A DNA stretch of 9,031 nucleotides from Acetobacterium sp. GTDB taxonomy: Bacteria > Bacillota > Clostridia > Eubacteriales > Eubacteriaceae. The notes beneath the pieces are model-generated. The model made no database searches, was not told the origin of the DNA, and was given only the letters and a program-made list of their open reading frames with translations. Each line of letters starts with the position of its first letter. The stretch's first letter is position 1. The DNA is taken from positions 1 through 9,031 of the forward strand of contig JAKLQL010000394.1 in NCBI GenBank assembly GCA_022013395.1, in the 5' to 3' direction. A program made the position numbers and the translations under genes. Below, piece after piece: positions 1 to 8,172 of the stretch.

Positions 1-782
1 AGCGCATCGCATTGCAGCGCCGATCCGGAGCGCCAATAACACAAATCTATAACGAACGGGTGGCTCAGGGATTAATGGATTGGACCCTCTGTCTCTATCC
101 CACCGAAAGCGGCGCTCAGGAAGCCAATATGTCGCTTTCCGATTATGAGGACTTTGTTTTTGAAGCCTGCCTGATTAATAATCCCGACCCCATCGCTTCC
201 TGGCAGAAAATTCATGATGATCAGGCCGCGATGGTTGACTATTTAAATAGCAAGACTCATTTTCATATTATCGCCCCGGATACCGACCTTACACTCAGCA
301 CAGAAAATCGCATTTGGATCAACTCCGACGGACACCACAATTTCCCCAGCGGCGAGGTCTTTACCGCACCGGTACGTGAAAGCGTCAATGGCACCATTCG
401 ATTCACCTTCCCGGGTATTTACAGTGGTCAGGAAATTGAAGACATCCAGCTCACTTTTAAAGATGGCCAGGTCGTCCAGGCAAGTGCCAAACGAGGGGAA
501 GAACTACTGCATTCCCTGCTTAAAACCGATGAAGGTTCTCAGTATGCCGGTGAATTTGCCATTGGCACCAATTATGGGATTAGTAAATTCACTAAAAACA
601 TGCTTTTTGACGAGAAAATCGGTGGTACCATTCATATCGCCTTGGGTAAATCCTACCCCGAATGCGGCCCGGTTAACGATTCACTACTCCATTGGGATAT
701 GCTTTGTGATATGAAAAATGGCGGCCAGATCTTTGCTGACGGCGAACTCTTCTATGAGAATGGGATGTTTTTAAAAAAATAG
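1..782 (+). CDS. M29-family metallo-aminopeptidase, 5' truncated by window edge
   Basis: This is the C-terminal part (about 259 residues) of a peptidase of the M29 family (thermophilic aminopeptidase AmpS/AmpT/PepS type). These are cytosolic, dinuclear-metal enzymes that remove N-terminal amino acids from peptides. The reading frame is open from base 3 to the TAG at 780-782 and has no start of its own, so the N-terminal third (the family is roughly 400 aa) lies before the window. Counting from the TTG codon at 12, the expected metal and catalytic residues are present: Glu115 in SGEVFTAP, Glu181 in GEFAIGTN, His208 and Tyr215 in GTIHIALGKSYPECG, and His227/Asp229 in LHWDM. The 66-residue gap between the two glutamates and the His-x6-Tyr and His-x-Asp spacings fit the family. 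The visible part is intact, with no frameshift. The assignment to M29 is firm. Substrate preference cannot be read from the sequence. Confidence 0.9.
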   Translation, partial: RIALQRRSGAPITQIYNERVAQGLMDWTLCLYPTESGAQEANMSLSDYEDFVFEACLINNPDPIASWQKIHDDQAAMVDYLNSKTHFHIIAPDTDLTLSTENRIWINSDGHHNFPSGEVFTAPVRESVNGTIRFTFPGIYSGQEIEDIQLTFKDGQVVQASAKRGEELLHSLLKTDEGSQYAGEFAIGTNYGISKFTKNMLFDEKIGGTIHIALGKSYPECGPVNDSLLHWDMLCDMKNGGQIFADGELFYENGMFLKK

Positions 783-813
783 GCTTCTTTTGAATCTAAG
801 CGAACCCAATTTA

Positions 814-842
814 TTGTAATAAACCCTGCTTTATGATATTAT
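814..842 (+). promoter_or_regulatory. Candidate sigma70-type promoter for glnS
   Basis: A TTGTAA hexamer at 814-819 (4 of 6 to TTGACA) and a TATTAT hexamer at 837-842 (5 of 6 to TATAAT) are separated by exactly 17 bases in an AT-rich gap. Transcription would start near 849, giving a leader of about 23 nt that contains the ribosome binding site of glnS. No operator, T-box or other leader structure fits in so short a leader. This is a pattern match only. Confidence 0.4.
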
Positions 843-859
843 TGGCTGATATGAAAAAC

Positions 860-865
860 AGGAGG
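860..865 (+). promoter_or_regulatory. Ribosome binding site that sets the glnS start
   Basis: A perfect AGGAGG lies 6 bases before the ATG at 872. The in-frame ATG at 833 has no such site and sits inside the candidate -10 region, so 872 is the supported start. Confidence 0.85.
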
Positions 866-871
866 AAATTA

Positions 872-2542
872 ATGGAGCCCACAGAAAAAAAGACGAATTT
901 TATCACCAATGCAATTGATCAGGACATTGCCAACAAGGTCTACACCAATGATCGTGTTCACACCCGCTTCCCCCCCGAACCAAATGGATATTTACATATA
1001 GGTCATGCCAAAGCTTCACTTCTCAACTACCGAATTGCCCAACAATACAACGGAAAATTCAATCTCCGTTTTGATGATACCAACCCGATCAAAGAAGATA
1101 TGGAATATGTTGACTCCATCAAAGAAGATCTGACCTGGCTGGGCGTAAAATGGGACGACCGTCTCTATTTCGCCTCCAGTTATTTTGATAAAATGGCGGA
1201 GTATGCTGTTGAACTGATCAAAAAAGGTTTGGCCTTTGTTGATCAACTTACTGCCGAAGAAATGCGCGAGTATCGGGGAAACCTCACCGAACCGGGTAAA
1301 GAAAGCCCTTACCGCACCCGCAGCATCGAAGACAATCTAAGTCTATTTGAACAGATGAAGGCTGGCAACTTACCGGAAGGCTCGCACATTCTTAGAGCTA
1401 AAATTGATATGGCCAGCCCCAATATGAACATGCGAGACCCTGCCATCTACCGGATTATGCATACCAAACACCATTCCACCGAGGAGGACTGGTTTATCTA
1501 CCCGATGTACGACTATGCCCATCCGATTGAAGATGCCATTGAAGGGATTACCCATTCACTGTGCACTCTTGAATTTGAAGATCACCGACCATTCTATGAC
1601 TGGGTGCTATCAAACATTGATGATTTTAAAAAGGAACCACCCCGTCAAATCGAATTTGCCAAGCTTAACCTGACCAAAACCATTGTCGGCAAACGCTTCT
1701 TGAAACAATTGGTGGATGAAAAGATTGTCGATGGTTGGGATGATCCCCGGCTGGCAACCATCTCCGGGTTACGTCGCCGAGGCTTTACCCCGGAATCGAT
1801 CCAGGCTTTCTGTGAAGCCATCGGTGTCGCCAAAACCAACAGCACCGTGGATATCGCCATGCTGGAGCACTTTATCCGGGATGATTTAAAGCTCAAAGCC
1901 CCCCGTTTGATGGCCGTCACCGACCCGCTTAAAGTCACCATCACCAATTATCCAGAAAACGAGATCGAATGGGTCGAGTTACCACTTAATCAGGAAAATC
2001 CCGAAATGGGAGACTATACGACTCCATTTGGACGAGAAATTTATATTGATCGGGCTGATTTTATGGAAATACCTCCCAAAAAGTTTTTCCGTCTGTTCCC
2101 TGGCAATGAAGTCCGCTTAAGAGGCGCCTACTTTATTACCTGTCAGGAAGTGATTAAAGACGAGGCCGGCCAAGTCATCGAATTAAAATGTACCTATGAC
2201 CCGGCCACCAAATCCGGCAGTGGTTGCGAACGCAAGGTTAAAGGCACCATCCACTGGGTAAACATCGCTCATGCGACTGAAGTGGAGCTTCATCTTTATG
2301 ATTATCTGGTTGAAGATGATGCCGGCCTCAATAAAGACAATTTTCTAGAACGCATCAACCCAAAATCACTGGAAATAGTTAAAGCCTACGTTGAACCAGA
2401 ACTGATGAAGGCAAAAGCTTACGAAAAATTCCAGTTTATTCGCAATGGTTTTTATTCGGTGGATCCCAAATATTCGACATCGGATGCCCCGGTTTTTAAC
2501 CAAATTGTTTCACTCAAAAGTTCCTGGAAACCGACAAACTAA
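872..2542 (+). CDS. glnS: Glutaminyl-tRNA synthetase (class I)
   Basis: This cytosolic enzyme charges tRNA(Gln) with glutamine using ATP. From the ATG at 872 it has 556 residues, close to the ~554 aa of the E. coli enzyme. The class I Rossmann domain is clear: [15 protein letters not shown] (residues 34-48) contains the HIGH signature at 42-45. [14 protein letters not shown] (231-244) and [17 protein letters not shown] (288-304) are typical of GlnRS rather than of bacterial discriminating GluRS. The rest, from about residue 335, is the beta-barrel anticodon-binding region. The KMSKS loop is non-canonical: where the E. coli enzyme has VMSKR, this one has IVGKR (271-275), so the Lys-Arg pair is kept but Met-Ser is not. 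The reading frame is otherwise complete. The gene follows a candidate promoter and is 39 nt upstream of the CoA ligase with no terminator between, so the two may be co-transcribed. Its presence suggests direct Gln-tRNA(Gln) charging. Whether a GatCAB route also exists cannot be seen here. Confidence 0.95.
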   Translation: MEPTEKKTNFITNAIDQDIANKVYTNDRVHTRFPPEPNGYLHIGHAKASLLNYRIAQQYNGKFNLRFDDTNPIKEDMEYVDSIKEDLTWLGVKWDDRLYFASSYFDKMAEYAVELIKKGLAFVDQLTAEEMREYRGNLTEPGKESPYRTRSIEDNLSLFEQMKAGNLPEGSHILRAKIDMASPNMNMRDPAIYRIMHTKHHSTEEDWFIYPMYDYAHPIEDAIEGITHSLCTLEFEDHRPFYDWVLSNIDDFKKEPPRQIEFAKLNLTKTIVGKRFLKQLVDEKIVDGWDDPRLATISGLRRRGFTPESIQAFCEAIGVAKTNSTVDIAMLEHFIRDDLKLKAPRLMAVTDPLKVTITNYPENEIEWVELPLNQENPEMGDYTTPFGREIYIDRADFMEIPPKKFFRLFPGNEVRLRGAYFITCQEVIKDEAGQVIELKCTYDPATKSGSGCERKVKGTIHWVNIAHATEVELHLYDYLVEDDAGLNKDNFLERINPKSLEIVKAYVEPELMKAKAYEKFQFIRNGFYSVDPKYSTSDAPVFNQIVSLKSSWKPTN

Positions 2543-2581
2543 TTTTAGCACTGAGATGCTTATTGAGAAGGGAAGCAACCG

Positions 2582-3889
2582 ATGAAAATATGGTCTGAAA
2601 AAGAAAAAATGTCCCGGGACGAACTCCGGAAAATTCAATTCAAACGCTTAAAGAAAACCCTCAATCATGTCTATGAAAATGTCCCTTATTATCATGAAAA
2701 GTTTAAAGCCGCTGATGTCAAACCAGTTGATATAAGAAATCTGGAAGATCTCCGGTTATTGCCACTGACCACCAAAGAAGATCTGCGCATGAACTATCCA
2801 TTTGGGCTCTTTGCCGTGCCCAAAAACAAGATTGTCCGCTACCACGCCTCTTCCGGCACAACCGGAAAACCCACCGTGGTCGGCTACACCAAAAATGATA
2901 TCAAAGTCTGGCGGGAGGTTATTGCCCGACTTGTCACTATGGGTGGGGTCACCAATGAAGATACCGCCCAAATCACCTTTGGCTTTGGACTGTTTACCGG
3001 CGCCTTTGGATTGCAACAAGGTTTAGAAAAAGTTGGCGCTGGCGTTATCCCAATGTCTTCCGGGAATACCCAAAAGCAGATCATGATCATGCAGGATTTC
3101 CAGGTCACCACACTGATCGGAACCCCTTCCTACGCCTTGCACCTTGCCGAAGCGGCTCAGGAAATGGGTATTGATCCCAAAGAAGAACTTTTTCTTAAAT
3201 ACGGTCTGTTTGGCGGAGAAGGCTCAACCGAAGAAATGCGGGCCAAACTTAACGAGGCCTGGGGCATTATCTCCACTGAGAATTACGGTATGAGCGAACT
3301 GATCGGTCCCGGCGTTTCCGGCGAGTGTCAGGCATTTAAAGGCATGCACATTAATGAAGATCACTTTATTGCTGAAATCATTGATCCCGTTACGCTGGAA
3401 GTTTTACCCGAAGGATCAGTGGGCGAGCTGGTCATTACCCCCATCACCAAAGAAGCCCTACCGCTGATTCGCTATCGGACCAAAGATATCACTAAACTGG
3501 ATACGACCCCCTGTGACTGCGGCCGTACTTCAGCCCGAATGGCCAAAATAACCGGCCGTACTGATGATATGCTGATCATCGGTGGTGTTAATGTCTTCCC
3601 ATCTCAAATTGAAGGCGTCCTTTTAGGAATTAAGGGCATCGGTTCCAATTATCAGATTCGGGTGCTCAAAAAAGGGTATCTCGATCGTATCGAAATCGAT
3701 GTGGAAGTAGTCAATTCGGATTTGTTACTGTCGGTAACGCTGCTTGATAAGCTTTATAAAGAAATTGAAACCAAGCTTCATACCATTCTTGGCATCCATG
3801 CCGGCATTCATCTGGTTGAACCCAAAAGCTTGACCCGATCTGAAGGAAAAGCCAAACGCGTCATCGATCTGCGTTCAGAAAAATTATAG
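2582..3889 (+). CDS. Phenylacetate-CoA ligase-like AMP-forming aryl-acid CoA ligase
   Basis: This 435-residue protein belongs to the PaaK branch of the ANL adenylate-forming superfamily, which activates phenylacetate-type acids with ATP and then makes the CoA thioester. Visible motifs are the phosphate loop SSGTTGKPT (90-98), GGEGSTEEMR (211-220), ENYGMSE (233-239), RYRTKD (297-302, with Asp302 the expected ribose-binding Asp), the Cys pair in PCDCGR (310-315), and the hinge GRTDDM (325-330) before the C-terminal lid domain. Length is normal for the family. The ATG at 2582 follows a purine-rich GAAGGGAAG about 6 bases upstream, a moderate ribosome binding site. The ACT gene directly after it is coupled to it. 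In anaerobes such ligases often go with 2-oxoacid:ferredoxin oxidoreductases in aromatic amino acid breakdown, but no oxidoreductase is in this window. The true substrate (phenylacetate, indoleacetate or another aryl acid) is inferred only at class level. Confidence 0.88.
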   Translation: MKIWSEKEKMSRDELRKIQFKRLKKTLNHVYENVPYYHEKFKAADVKPVDIRNLEDLRLLPLTTKEDLRMNYPFGLFAVPKNKIVRYHASSGTTGKPTVVGYTKNDIKVWREVIARLVTMGGVTNEDTAQITFGFGLFTGAFGLQQGLEKVGAGVIPMSSGNTQKQIMIMQDFQVTTLIGTPSYALHLAEAAQEMGIDPKEELFLKYGLFGGEGSTEEMRAKLNEAWGIISTENYGMSELIGPGVSGECQAFKGMHINEDHFIAEIIDPVTLEVLPEGSVGELVITPITKEALPLIRYRTKDITKLDTTPCDCGRTSARMAKITGRTDDMLIIGGVNVFPSQIEGVLLGIKGIGSNYQIRVLKKGYLDRIEIDVEVVNSDLLLSVTLLDKLYKEIETKLHTILGIHAGIHLVEPKSLTRSEGKAKRVIDLRSEKL

Positions 3890-3893
3890 GAGG
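3888..3893 (+). promoter_or_regulatory. Ribosome binding site overlapping the ligase stop codon
   Basis: AGGAGG at 3888-3893 shares two bases with the TAG stop of the CoA ligase (3887-3889) and lies 6 bases before the ATG at 3900. Ribosomes ending the ligase would expose or reuse this site, which suggests translational coupling of the pair. Confidence 0.8.
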
Positions 3894-3899
3894 CAAACC

Positions 3900-4337
3900 A
3901 TGCTTATTAGTCAATTGTCTGTCTTTATTGAAAACAAAAAAGGCCATCTCAGTAAAATTACCAAAGTCTTAAAAGAAGCCCATGTGGATATCCGGGCTAT
4001 TTCCGTTTTTGACAGCGCTGAATTCGGTATTTTGCGTATCGTCGTCGATAAACCCGAAGTCGCTGCTGAAGCGCTGAAAAAAGCCGGCCATGTCGTCAAA
4101 CAAAGTTATGTTCTGGCCATTGATCCATCTGACAAGGTTGGCAGCCTCTATGATGTCTTCACCCTGCTCGCCGACAATGATGTCAATATTGAATATGTTT
4201 ATTCATTTGTGATGCCCAATAACCAGGGCTCTCCCCTGATTATATTAAAGGCCGACGATCAGGAAAAAGCCATCGCCCTTTTAACGGCTTCCGATTTTTC
4301 GCTGATTCCCAAAGAAGACGTTTATAACGTTAAATAG
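3900..4337 (+). CDS. Tandem ACT-domain protein, likely amino-acid-binding regulator
   Basis: This 145-residue protein consists of two ACT domains and nothing else: roughly residues 3-66 and 69-140. Each has the beta-alpha-beta-beta-alpha-beta pattern, with a glycine at the ligand-binding turn: Gly15 in ENKKGHLSKI and Gly81 in DKVGSLYDVF. ACT domains usually bind amino acids and control a partner enzyme, often at a dimer interface. No catalytic domain, DNA-binding domain, membrane segment or signal peptide is present. The AGGAGG site sits 6 nt before the ATG and overlaps the upstream stop, so the protein is made together with the CoA ligase. Similar small ACT proteins are known to sit beside PaaK-like ligases in anaerobic bacteria and archaea. 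The inferred role is sensing an aromatic or branched amino acid, or an acid derived from one, to adjust the ligase or its pathway. The ligand is unknown. Confidence 0.85.
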   Translation: MLISQLSVFIENKKGHLSKITKVLKEAHVDIRAISVFDSAEFGILRIVVDKPEVAAEALKKAGHVVKQSYVLAIDPSDKVGSLYDVFTLLADNDVNIEYVYSFVMPNNQGSPLIILKADDQEKAIALLTASDFSLIPKEDVYNVK

Positions 4338-4373
4338 AAAAACAAGTCGGAGTTCGCTCCGACTTGTTTTTTA
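4338..4373. terminator. Bidirectional intrinsic terminator between convergent operons
   Basis: A perfect 12-bp inverted repeat, AACAAGTCGGAG (4341-4352) and CTCCGACTTGTT (4357-4368), encloses a TTCG loop (4353-4356). Flanking A's (4338-4340) can pair with T's (4369-4371) to extend the stem. On the plus strand the stem runs into TTTTTT (4367-4372), directly after the ACT gene stop at 4337. On the minus strand the complement of GAAAAA gives a TTTTTC tract at the far end, directly after the subunit D gene, whose TAA stop (4371-4373) lies in the plus-strand T-tract. It therefore fits a Rho-independent terminator for both directions. Confidence 0.92.
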
Positions 4374-4985
4374 TTGTCTGTTTTTTATTCTTTTAAGCCG
4401 GAAAAATTCTTCCCGTTCTTTTTCTTCAATGGTTTCCTGAATATACTTTATTTCCTGTTTTAAGCGGGGAATCTGAATTTTATCCAGTGCATTGGCACTT
4501 TTTTGGGTCTTCTTGATTTCCAGCGATAGTTTATAAGCGGTTGTTTCAATTTGTGCCAATTGATAAGATAAATACTTGACATCATTAAATTTTTTAATCG
4601 CCACATCCAAGGCCGGATTGTTTTCATAAAAACCATAAGGCAGGGCTTGCTCAGATGTTTCAGAGTAAATCACTTCGGGAATATCCACTCCCATGATTCC
4701 CCGGGCCCGGATATCATATGGTAATTCCGGCGGTACGGAGAGTGCAAATTCTTCCAGATGGCTCAGGCCCATACTGATACATACCTGTTGCAACGCCTCA
4801 TAGGCTTCACGAAACAGTTGTCCGATTTCTTTTTCGATGGTCTCGGCCTTTTTAACCAGTTGCATAATTTCCTGAATCAGGATGGTTCTTTTTTTGTCCA
4901 AAAGATCGTAGCCTTTTTCAGAAAAGTCTAAATGACCTTTTGCTTTAATCAGATTTGCTTTGGTTGGCGTTATTTTTATAGCCAT
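4371..4985 (-). CDS. ntpD: A/V-type ATPase subunit D (central stalk)
   Basis: Subunit D is the long coiled-coil shaft that turns inside the A3B3 head and couples ATP turnover to the membrane rotor. The 204-residue length is usual. The N terminus IKITPTKANLIKAKGHL (residues 3-19) is the family's signature start. Two long charged helices, about residues 8-75 and 130-200, would pair as an antiparallel coiled coil, with the PPELPYDIRARGIMGVDIPE stretch (about 85-104) forming the short beta/loop region between them. Its ATG overlaps the TAA of subunit B by one base (TAATG), and AGGTGG (4995-4990) serves as ribosome binding site from inside B. It is the last gene of the operon, ending inside the shared terminator. 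The alternative name is atpD of the A-type nomenclature. It should not be confused with F-type atpD, which encodes the beta subunit. Confidence 0.93.
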   Translation of the reverse strand: MAIKITPTKANLIKAKGHLDFSEKGYDLLDKKRTILIQEIMQLVKKAETIEKEIGQLFREAYEALQQVCISMGLSHLEEFALSVPPELPYDIRARGIMGVDIPEVIYSETSEQALPYGFYENNPALDVAIKKFNDVKYLSYQLAQIETTAYKLSLEIKKTQKSANALDKIQIPRLKQEIKYIQETIEEKEREEFFRLKRIKNRQ

Positions 4986-6376
4986 TATTCCACCTGTGAT
5001 TCCTTGGGAAAATACTTTTCAATGTTTTCGGGACTTAATCGATCAAGCTCTGTTAATGGTAACAGTGACAGCAGTTTCCAGCCCAGATCAAGACTGTCAA
5101 CCATGGTGCGGCTTTCGTCAGCTCCCTGATTTAAAAATTCGGTTTCAAAAGCGCGTCCAAAAGCCATATACTTTTTATCCGTCTGACTCAAATCGTCTTC
5201 GCCGATTATTTGTGACAAATCTCTTACTTCCTGAACTTTAGAATAGGACGCAAAAAGCTGATTGGCAACCTCGGCATGATCCTCCCGAGTAAACCCTTCG
5301 CCAATCCCATCTTTCATCAATCGCGATAATGACGGTAAAATGGACACCGGCGGATAGATGCTCCGTTGAAATAAATCCCGCCCTAAAACAAGCTGCCCTT
5401 CGGTTATATAGCCGGTTAAATCGGGAATCGGATGGGTGATATCATCATTGGGCATGGTTAAAATCGGTAAAAATGTGATCGATCCTTTTTGGTTTTTGAG
5501 CATTCCGGCCCGTTCATAAAGGGCTGCTAAATCGGAGTACATGTAACCCGGATACCCTTTCCGGCTGGGAACTTCTTCCCGGGCCGAGGAAATTTCCCGC
5601 AACGCTTCACAATAACTGGTAATATCGGTCATCACCACCAGAATATGCATATTTTTTTCGAAGGCTAGATATTCAGCGGCCGTTAATGCACAGCGAGGCG
5701 TGGTGATTCGTTCAGCAATGGGATCGTCCGCGTAATTAACAAACATCACCACTCGATCCATCACATTGGACTCGCCAAAGCTTTTACGGAAAAACATCTC
5801 ATCATCATGCTTGACGCCAATCGCGGCAAATACGACCCCGAAAGGCTCGTCGACATCATCCCCCAATTGGGCTTGTCTGACAATCTGAGCCGCCAGTTCA
5901 TTATGGGGCAGCCCATTCCCGGAAAAAATCGGCAATTTCTGACCGCGAATCAGGGTCGCCAGGGTATCTATGGAAGAAATACCGGTTTGAATAAAATTTC
6001 GCGGGTATTCTCTGGACATCGGATTAATCGGCCGCCCATTAATGTTTGCTTCAACCGCACTAAAAATTTCGCTGCCATTATCAATCGGTTGTCCAATGCC
6101 ATTAAAGATCCGACCCAGTAAATCCAGGGACATCGGTAAATTGAATGACTCGCCGGTAAAATTGATAATACTGTTACCCGCTGCCAAACCCGAAGTGTTT
6201 TGAAAAACCTGAATAACCACATCCTGTTCTTCAATTTTAATGACCTTTCCTTTTTTGACATTTCCGGTGGCGATTTCCACAATATTAACAACTTCACCAT
6301 AAAAAACATTATCAACATCGGACACCTGGATCAGGGGGCCAACGACTTTATCAATCTTTAAATATTCTTTTTTCAT
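4985..6376 (-). CDS. ntpB: A/V-type ATPase subunit B (non-catalytic nucleotide-binding)
   Basis: Subunit B alternates with A in the cytoplasmic A3B3 hexamer and completes the catalytic interface. It has 463 residues, normal for the family. The N-terminal beta barrel covers about 1-75, starting with [12 protein letters not shown]. The nucleotide-binding fold follows, with [20 protein letters not shown] (144-163) where a catalytic subunit would have a Walker A loop. No GxxxxGKT is present, which identifies B rather than A or F-type beta. [20 protein letters not shown] (341-360) is the B hallmark and holds Arg352, the expected arginine finger reaching the A active site. The C-terminal helical domain contains FETEFLNQG and ends near [10 protein letters not shown]. 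The ATG at 6376 is 8 nt after the A stop. Its GGGGG ribosome binding site (6385-6381) shares a base with the A stop codon TAG, so translation is probably coupled. It overlaps D by one base. Confidence 0.96.
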   Translation of the reverse strand: MKKEYLKIDKVVGPLIQVSDVDNVFYGEVVNIVEIATGNVKKGKVIKIEEQDVVIQVFQNTSGLAAGNSIINFTGESFNLPMSLDLLGRIFNGIGQPIDNGSEIFSAVEANINGRPINPMSREYPRNFIQTGISSIDTLATLIRGQKLPIFSGNGLPHNELAAQIVRQAQLGDDVDEPFGVVFAAIGVKHDDEMFFRKSFGESNVMDRVVMFVNYADDPIAERITTPRCALTAAEYLAFEKNMHILVVMTDITSYCEALREISSAREEVPSRKGYPGYMYSDLAALYERAGMLKNQKGSITFLPILTMPNDDITHPIPDLTGYITEGQLVLGRDLFQRSIYPPVSILPSLSRLMKDGIGEGFTREDHAEVANQLFASYSKVQEVRDLSQIIGEDDLSQTDKKYMAFGRAFETEFLNQGADESRTMVDSLDLGWKLLSLLPLTELDRLSPENIEKYFPKESQVE

Positions 6377-6384
6377 CGTTCCCC

Positions 6385-8172
6385 CTAGTCTTTGTAGTGC
6401 TTAAAAAGCGCATCATAATAGGTATCAATTTTATTTTTAAGCGCATCGATCCCGCTGAGATCATCGTTTGGGATGGTATATTTCATTTTTATATACTCAC
6501 TGATAATCTCCTGATTTTTAAGCTGGGAGGTGGGAATTCCTAATTTCAAACCGGCCTGCCCTTTTTCATATAAATATTCAATTGCTTTTAACATCGCATA
6601 TTGCTTCGCTAAGGGTACATAGGTATCCTCTTTGTTATAAGCATTCTGTTGAAGATAACCAACCTTAATTATTTTGGCAATTTCAAGCACCCAGCGCTGA
6701 TCGTCCGGCAGCACATCCTCACCTACCAGCATGACCATTTCCAGCAGTTTGTTTTCTTGATAAAGCAGCTCGATCATTTTATTCCGCAGCTCGATACAAT
6801 CTGCGGCGACATTGTCCTCATACCAGTCAGACAAAATTTTAATATAGCCACTGTAGCTTTCCAGCCAGTTAATTGCCGGATAATGCCGGGCATAGGCTAA
6901 ATTTTTATCCAGGGCCAGAAAAACATTGACGAACCGTTTGGTATTCTCGGTCACCGGCTCAGAAAAATCACCCCCAGCTGGTGAAACGGCGCCGATAATG
7001 GTGATGGATCCCTCATCCCCGCCTAATGTTTGAACACTGCCGGCCCGCTCATAAAATTCGGCAATCCGGGATGGCAAATAAGCGGGATAGCCCTCTTCCG
7101 CCGGCATCTCTTCCAGTCGACCGGAAATTTCCCGCAGCGACTCGGCCCAACGGGAGGTTGAATCCGCCATCATTGCCACGGCGTAACCCATATCCCGGTA
7201 ATATTCAGCGATGGTTACCCCAGTATAAATACTTGCTTCCCTGGCCGCCACTGGCATGTTGGAGGTATTGGCAATCAGCACCGTTCGCTCCATAATCGAT
7301 TTTCCGGATCGCGGATCGATAAGTTTGGGAAAGTCCTCGATGACTTCGGTCATTTCATTGCCACGTTCACCGCAACCGATATAAACAATAATATCGGCAT
7401 CGGACCATTTTGCCAACTGATGCTGGGTCATCGTTTTTCCGGTTCCAAAGCCTCCGGGAATCGCCGCGGTTCCGCCCTTGGCAATCGGAAAAAAGATATC
7501 AATAATTCGTTGGCCGGTAATCAGCGGTACCAGCGTTTCCTGTCGATAGGCCGTTGGCCGGGGTATTCTGACCGGCCACTGATGGGCCATTTTCAACTCA
7601 TGGATGTCATTTTTTTCATCCCGCAATTCTATCAGCATGTCTGTGATGGTGTAGGGGCCATTCGGCACCACCGAAACCACGGTTCCCGATAGATTCGGCG
7701 GGACCATCAGCCGATTCTGGATCACTTCGGTTTCTTCAACAAATCCAAAGACCGCCCCTGCCAATAAAATGTCCCCAGGTTTTACGGTAATGGTCACCTC
7801 CCAAAGCTGCGCTTCATCAATGGACAATAAACCAATCCCTTCGGGAATGAAGATCGGTGATAGCTCCTGTATTTTTGCGAGCGGTCGCTGAATGCCATCA
7901 AACATATTTTTTAACATCCCTGGTCCTAAATTAAGACTCAGCGGTCGGCCGGTGGGAATAATCACTTCCCCAACTTTTAACCCTTCGGTTTCTTCATAAA
8001 CCTGAATCGTCCCGATATCGCCTTCTAAAACAATTACTTCGCCAATCAGGCTTTTTTCGCCCACGGTTACCATTTCCCGCATTTTAAAAGAAACCATATT
8101 TCGACCTTTAATAACCGGCCCGTTAATCGATGAAATGATTCCTTTTGCTTGATTCTGCTCGATCACCGTCAT
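6385..8172 (-). CDS. ntpA: A/V-type ATPase subunit A (catalytic)
   Basis: Subunit A hydrolyses or makes ATP in the A3B3 head of the rotary ATPase. It has 595 residues, typical for bacterial A. The N-terminal barrel begins [16 protein letters not shown] (11-26). The family-specific bulge (non-homologous) region is about 110-200, which excludes F-type alpha and beta. The Walker A loop is GGFGTGKT (240-247) with Lys246. The catalytic glutamate is Glu269 in GCGERGNEM. The run [18 protein letters not shown] (301-318) and the Walker B strand [12 protein letters not shown] (331-342) follow. DGSIT-type and AVSPAGGD motifs continue towards the helical C-terminal domain. The ATG at 8172 is supported by AGGGGGGAG 4 bases upstream and by the barrel starting about 10 residues later. 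This start lies inside the end of E, a 50-nt overlap. The gene is followed by B after 8 nt. All catalytic residues are present, so an active enzyme is expected. Confidence 0.97.
   Translation of the reverse strand: MTVIEQNQAKGIISSINGPVIKGRNMVSFKMREMVTVGEKSLIGEVIVLEGDIGTIQVYEETEGLKVGEVIIPTGRPLSLNLGPGMLKNMFDGIQRPLAKIQELSPIFIPEGIGLLSIDEAQLWEVTITVKPGDILLAGAVFGFVEETEVIQNRLMVPPNLSGTVVSVVPNGPYTITDMLIELRDEKNDIHELKMAHQWPVRIPRPTAYRQETLVPLITGQRIIDIFFPIAKGGTAAIPGGFGTGKTMTQHQLAKWSDADIIVYIGCGERGNEMTEVIEDFPKLIDPRSGKSIMERTVLIANTSNMPVAAREASIYTGVTIAEYYRDMGYAVAMMADSTSRWAESLREISGRLEEMPAEEGYPAYLPSRIAEFYERAGSVQTLGGDEGSITIIGAVSPAGGDFSEPVTENTKRFVNVFLALDKNLAYARHYPAINWLESYSGYIKILSDWYEDNVAADCIELRNKMIELLYQENKLLEMVMLVGEDVLPDDQRWVLEIAKIIKVGYLQQNAYNKEDTYVPLAKQYAMLKAIEYLYEKGQAGLKLGIPTSQLKNQEIISEYIKMKYTIPNDDLSGIDALKNKIDTYYDALFKHYKD

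Noticed and set aside
12..14. TTG at 12 as the start of the aminopeptidase
   Set aside because: The frame is open to the window edge, no ribosome binding site is visible, and the M29 family needs about 140 more N-terminal residues. The gene is simply cut.
832..837. TATGAT as the -10 element for glnS
   Set aside because: No -35-like hexamer lies 16-18 bases upstream of it. The overlapping TATTAT at 837-842 has one at exactly 17.
833..871. ATG at 833 as the glnS start, adding 13 residues
   Set aside because: It has no ribosome binding site and lies in the candidate -10 region. The ATG at 872 has a perfect AGGAGG 6 bases upstream and gives the expected length.
872..2542. Glutamyl-tRNA synthetase as the identity of the class I synthetase
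   Set aside because: The [12 protein letters not shown] motif, the GWDDPR motif, the beta-barrel C-terminal half and the ~556-residue length fit GlnRS. Bacterial GluRS has a helical anticodon domain and is shorter.
2547..2560. AGCA/TGCT inverted repeat between glnS and the CoA ligase as a terminator
   Set aside because: The stem is only 4 bp with a 6-base loop and no T-tract follows.
5968..6318. 116-codon minus-strand frame inside subunit B
   Set aside because: It is an out-of-frame shadow of the well-supported B gene, with no family resemblance. The same applies to the open frames opposite glnS, the CoA ligase and subunit A.
4985..6376. F-type ATPase alpha or beta subunit instead of A/V-type B
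   Set aside because: There is no GxxxxGKT loop, the B hallmark [12 protein letters not shown] is present, and the neighbours are A/V-type A, D, E and F.
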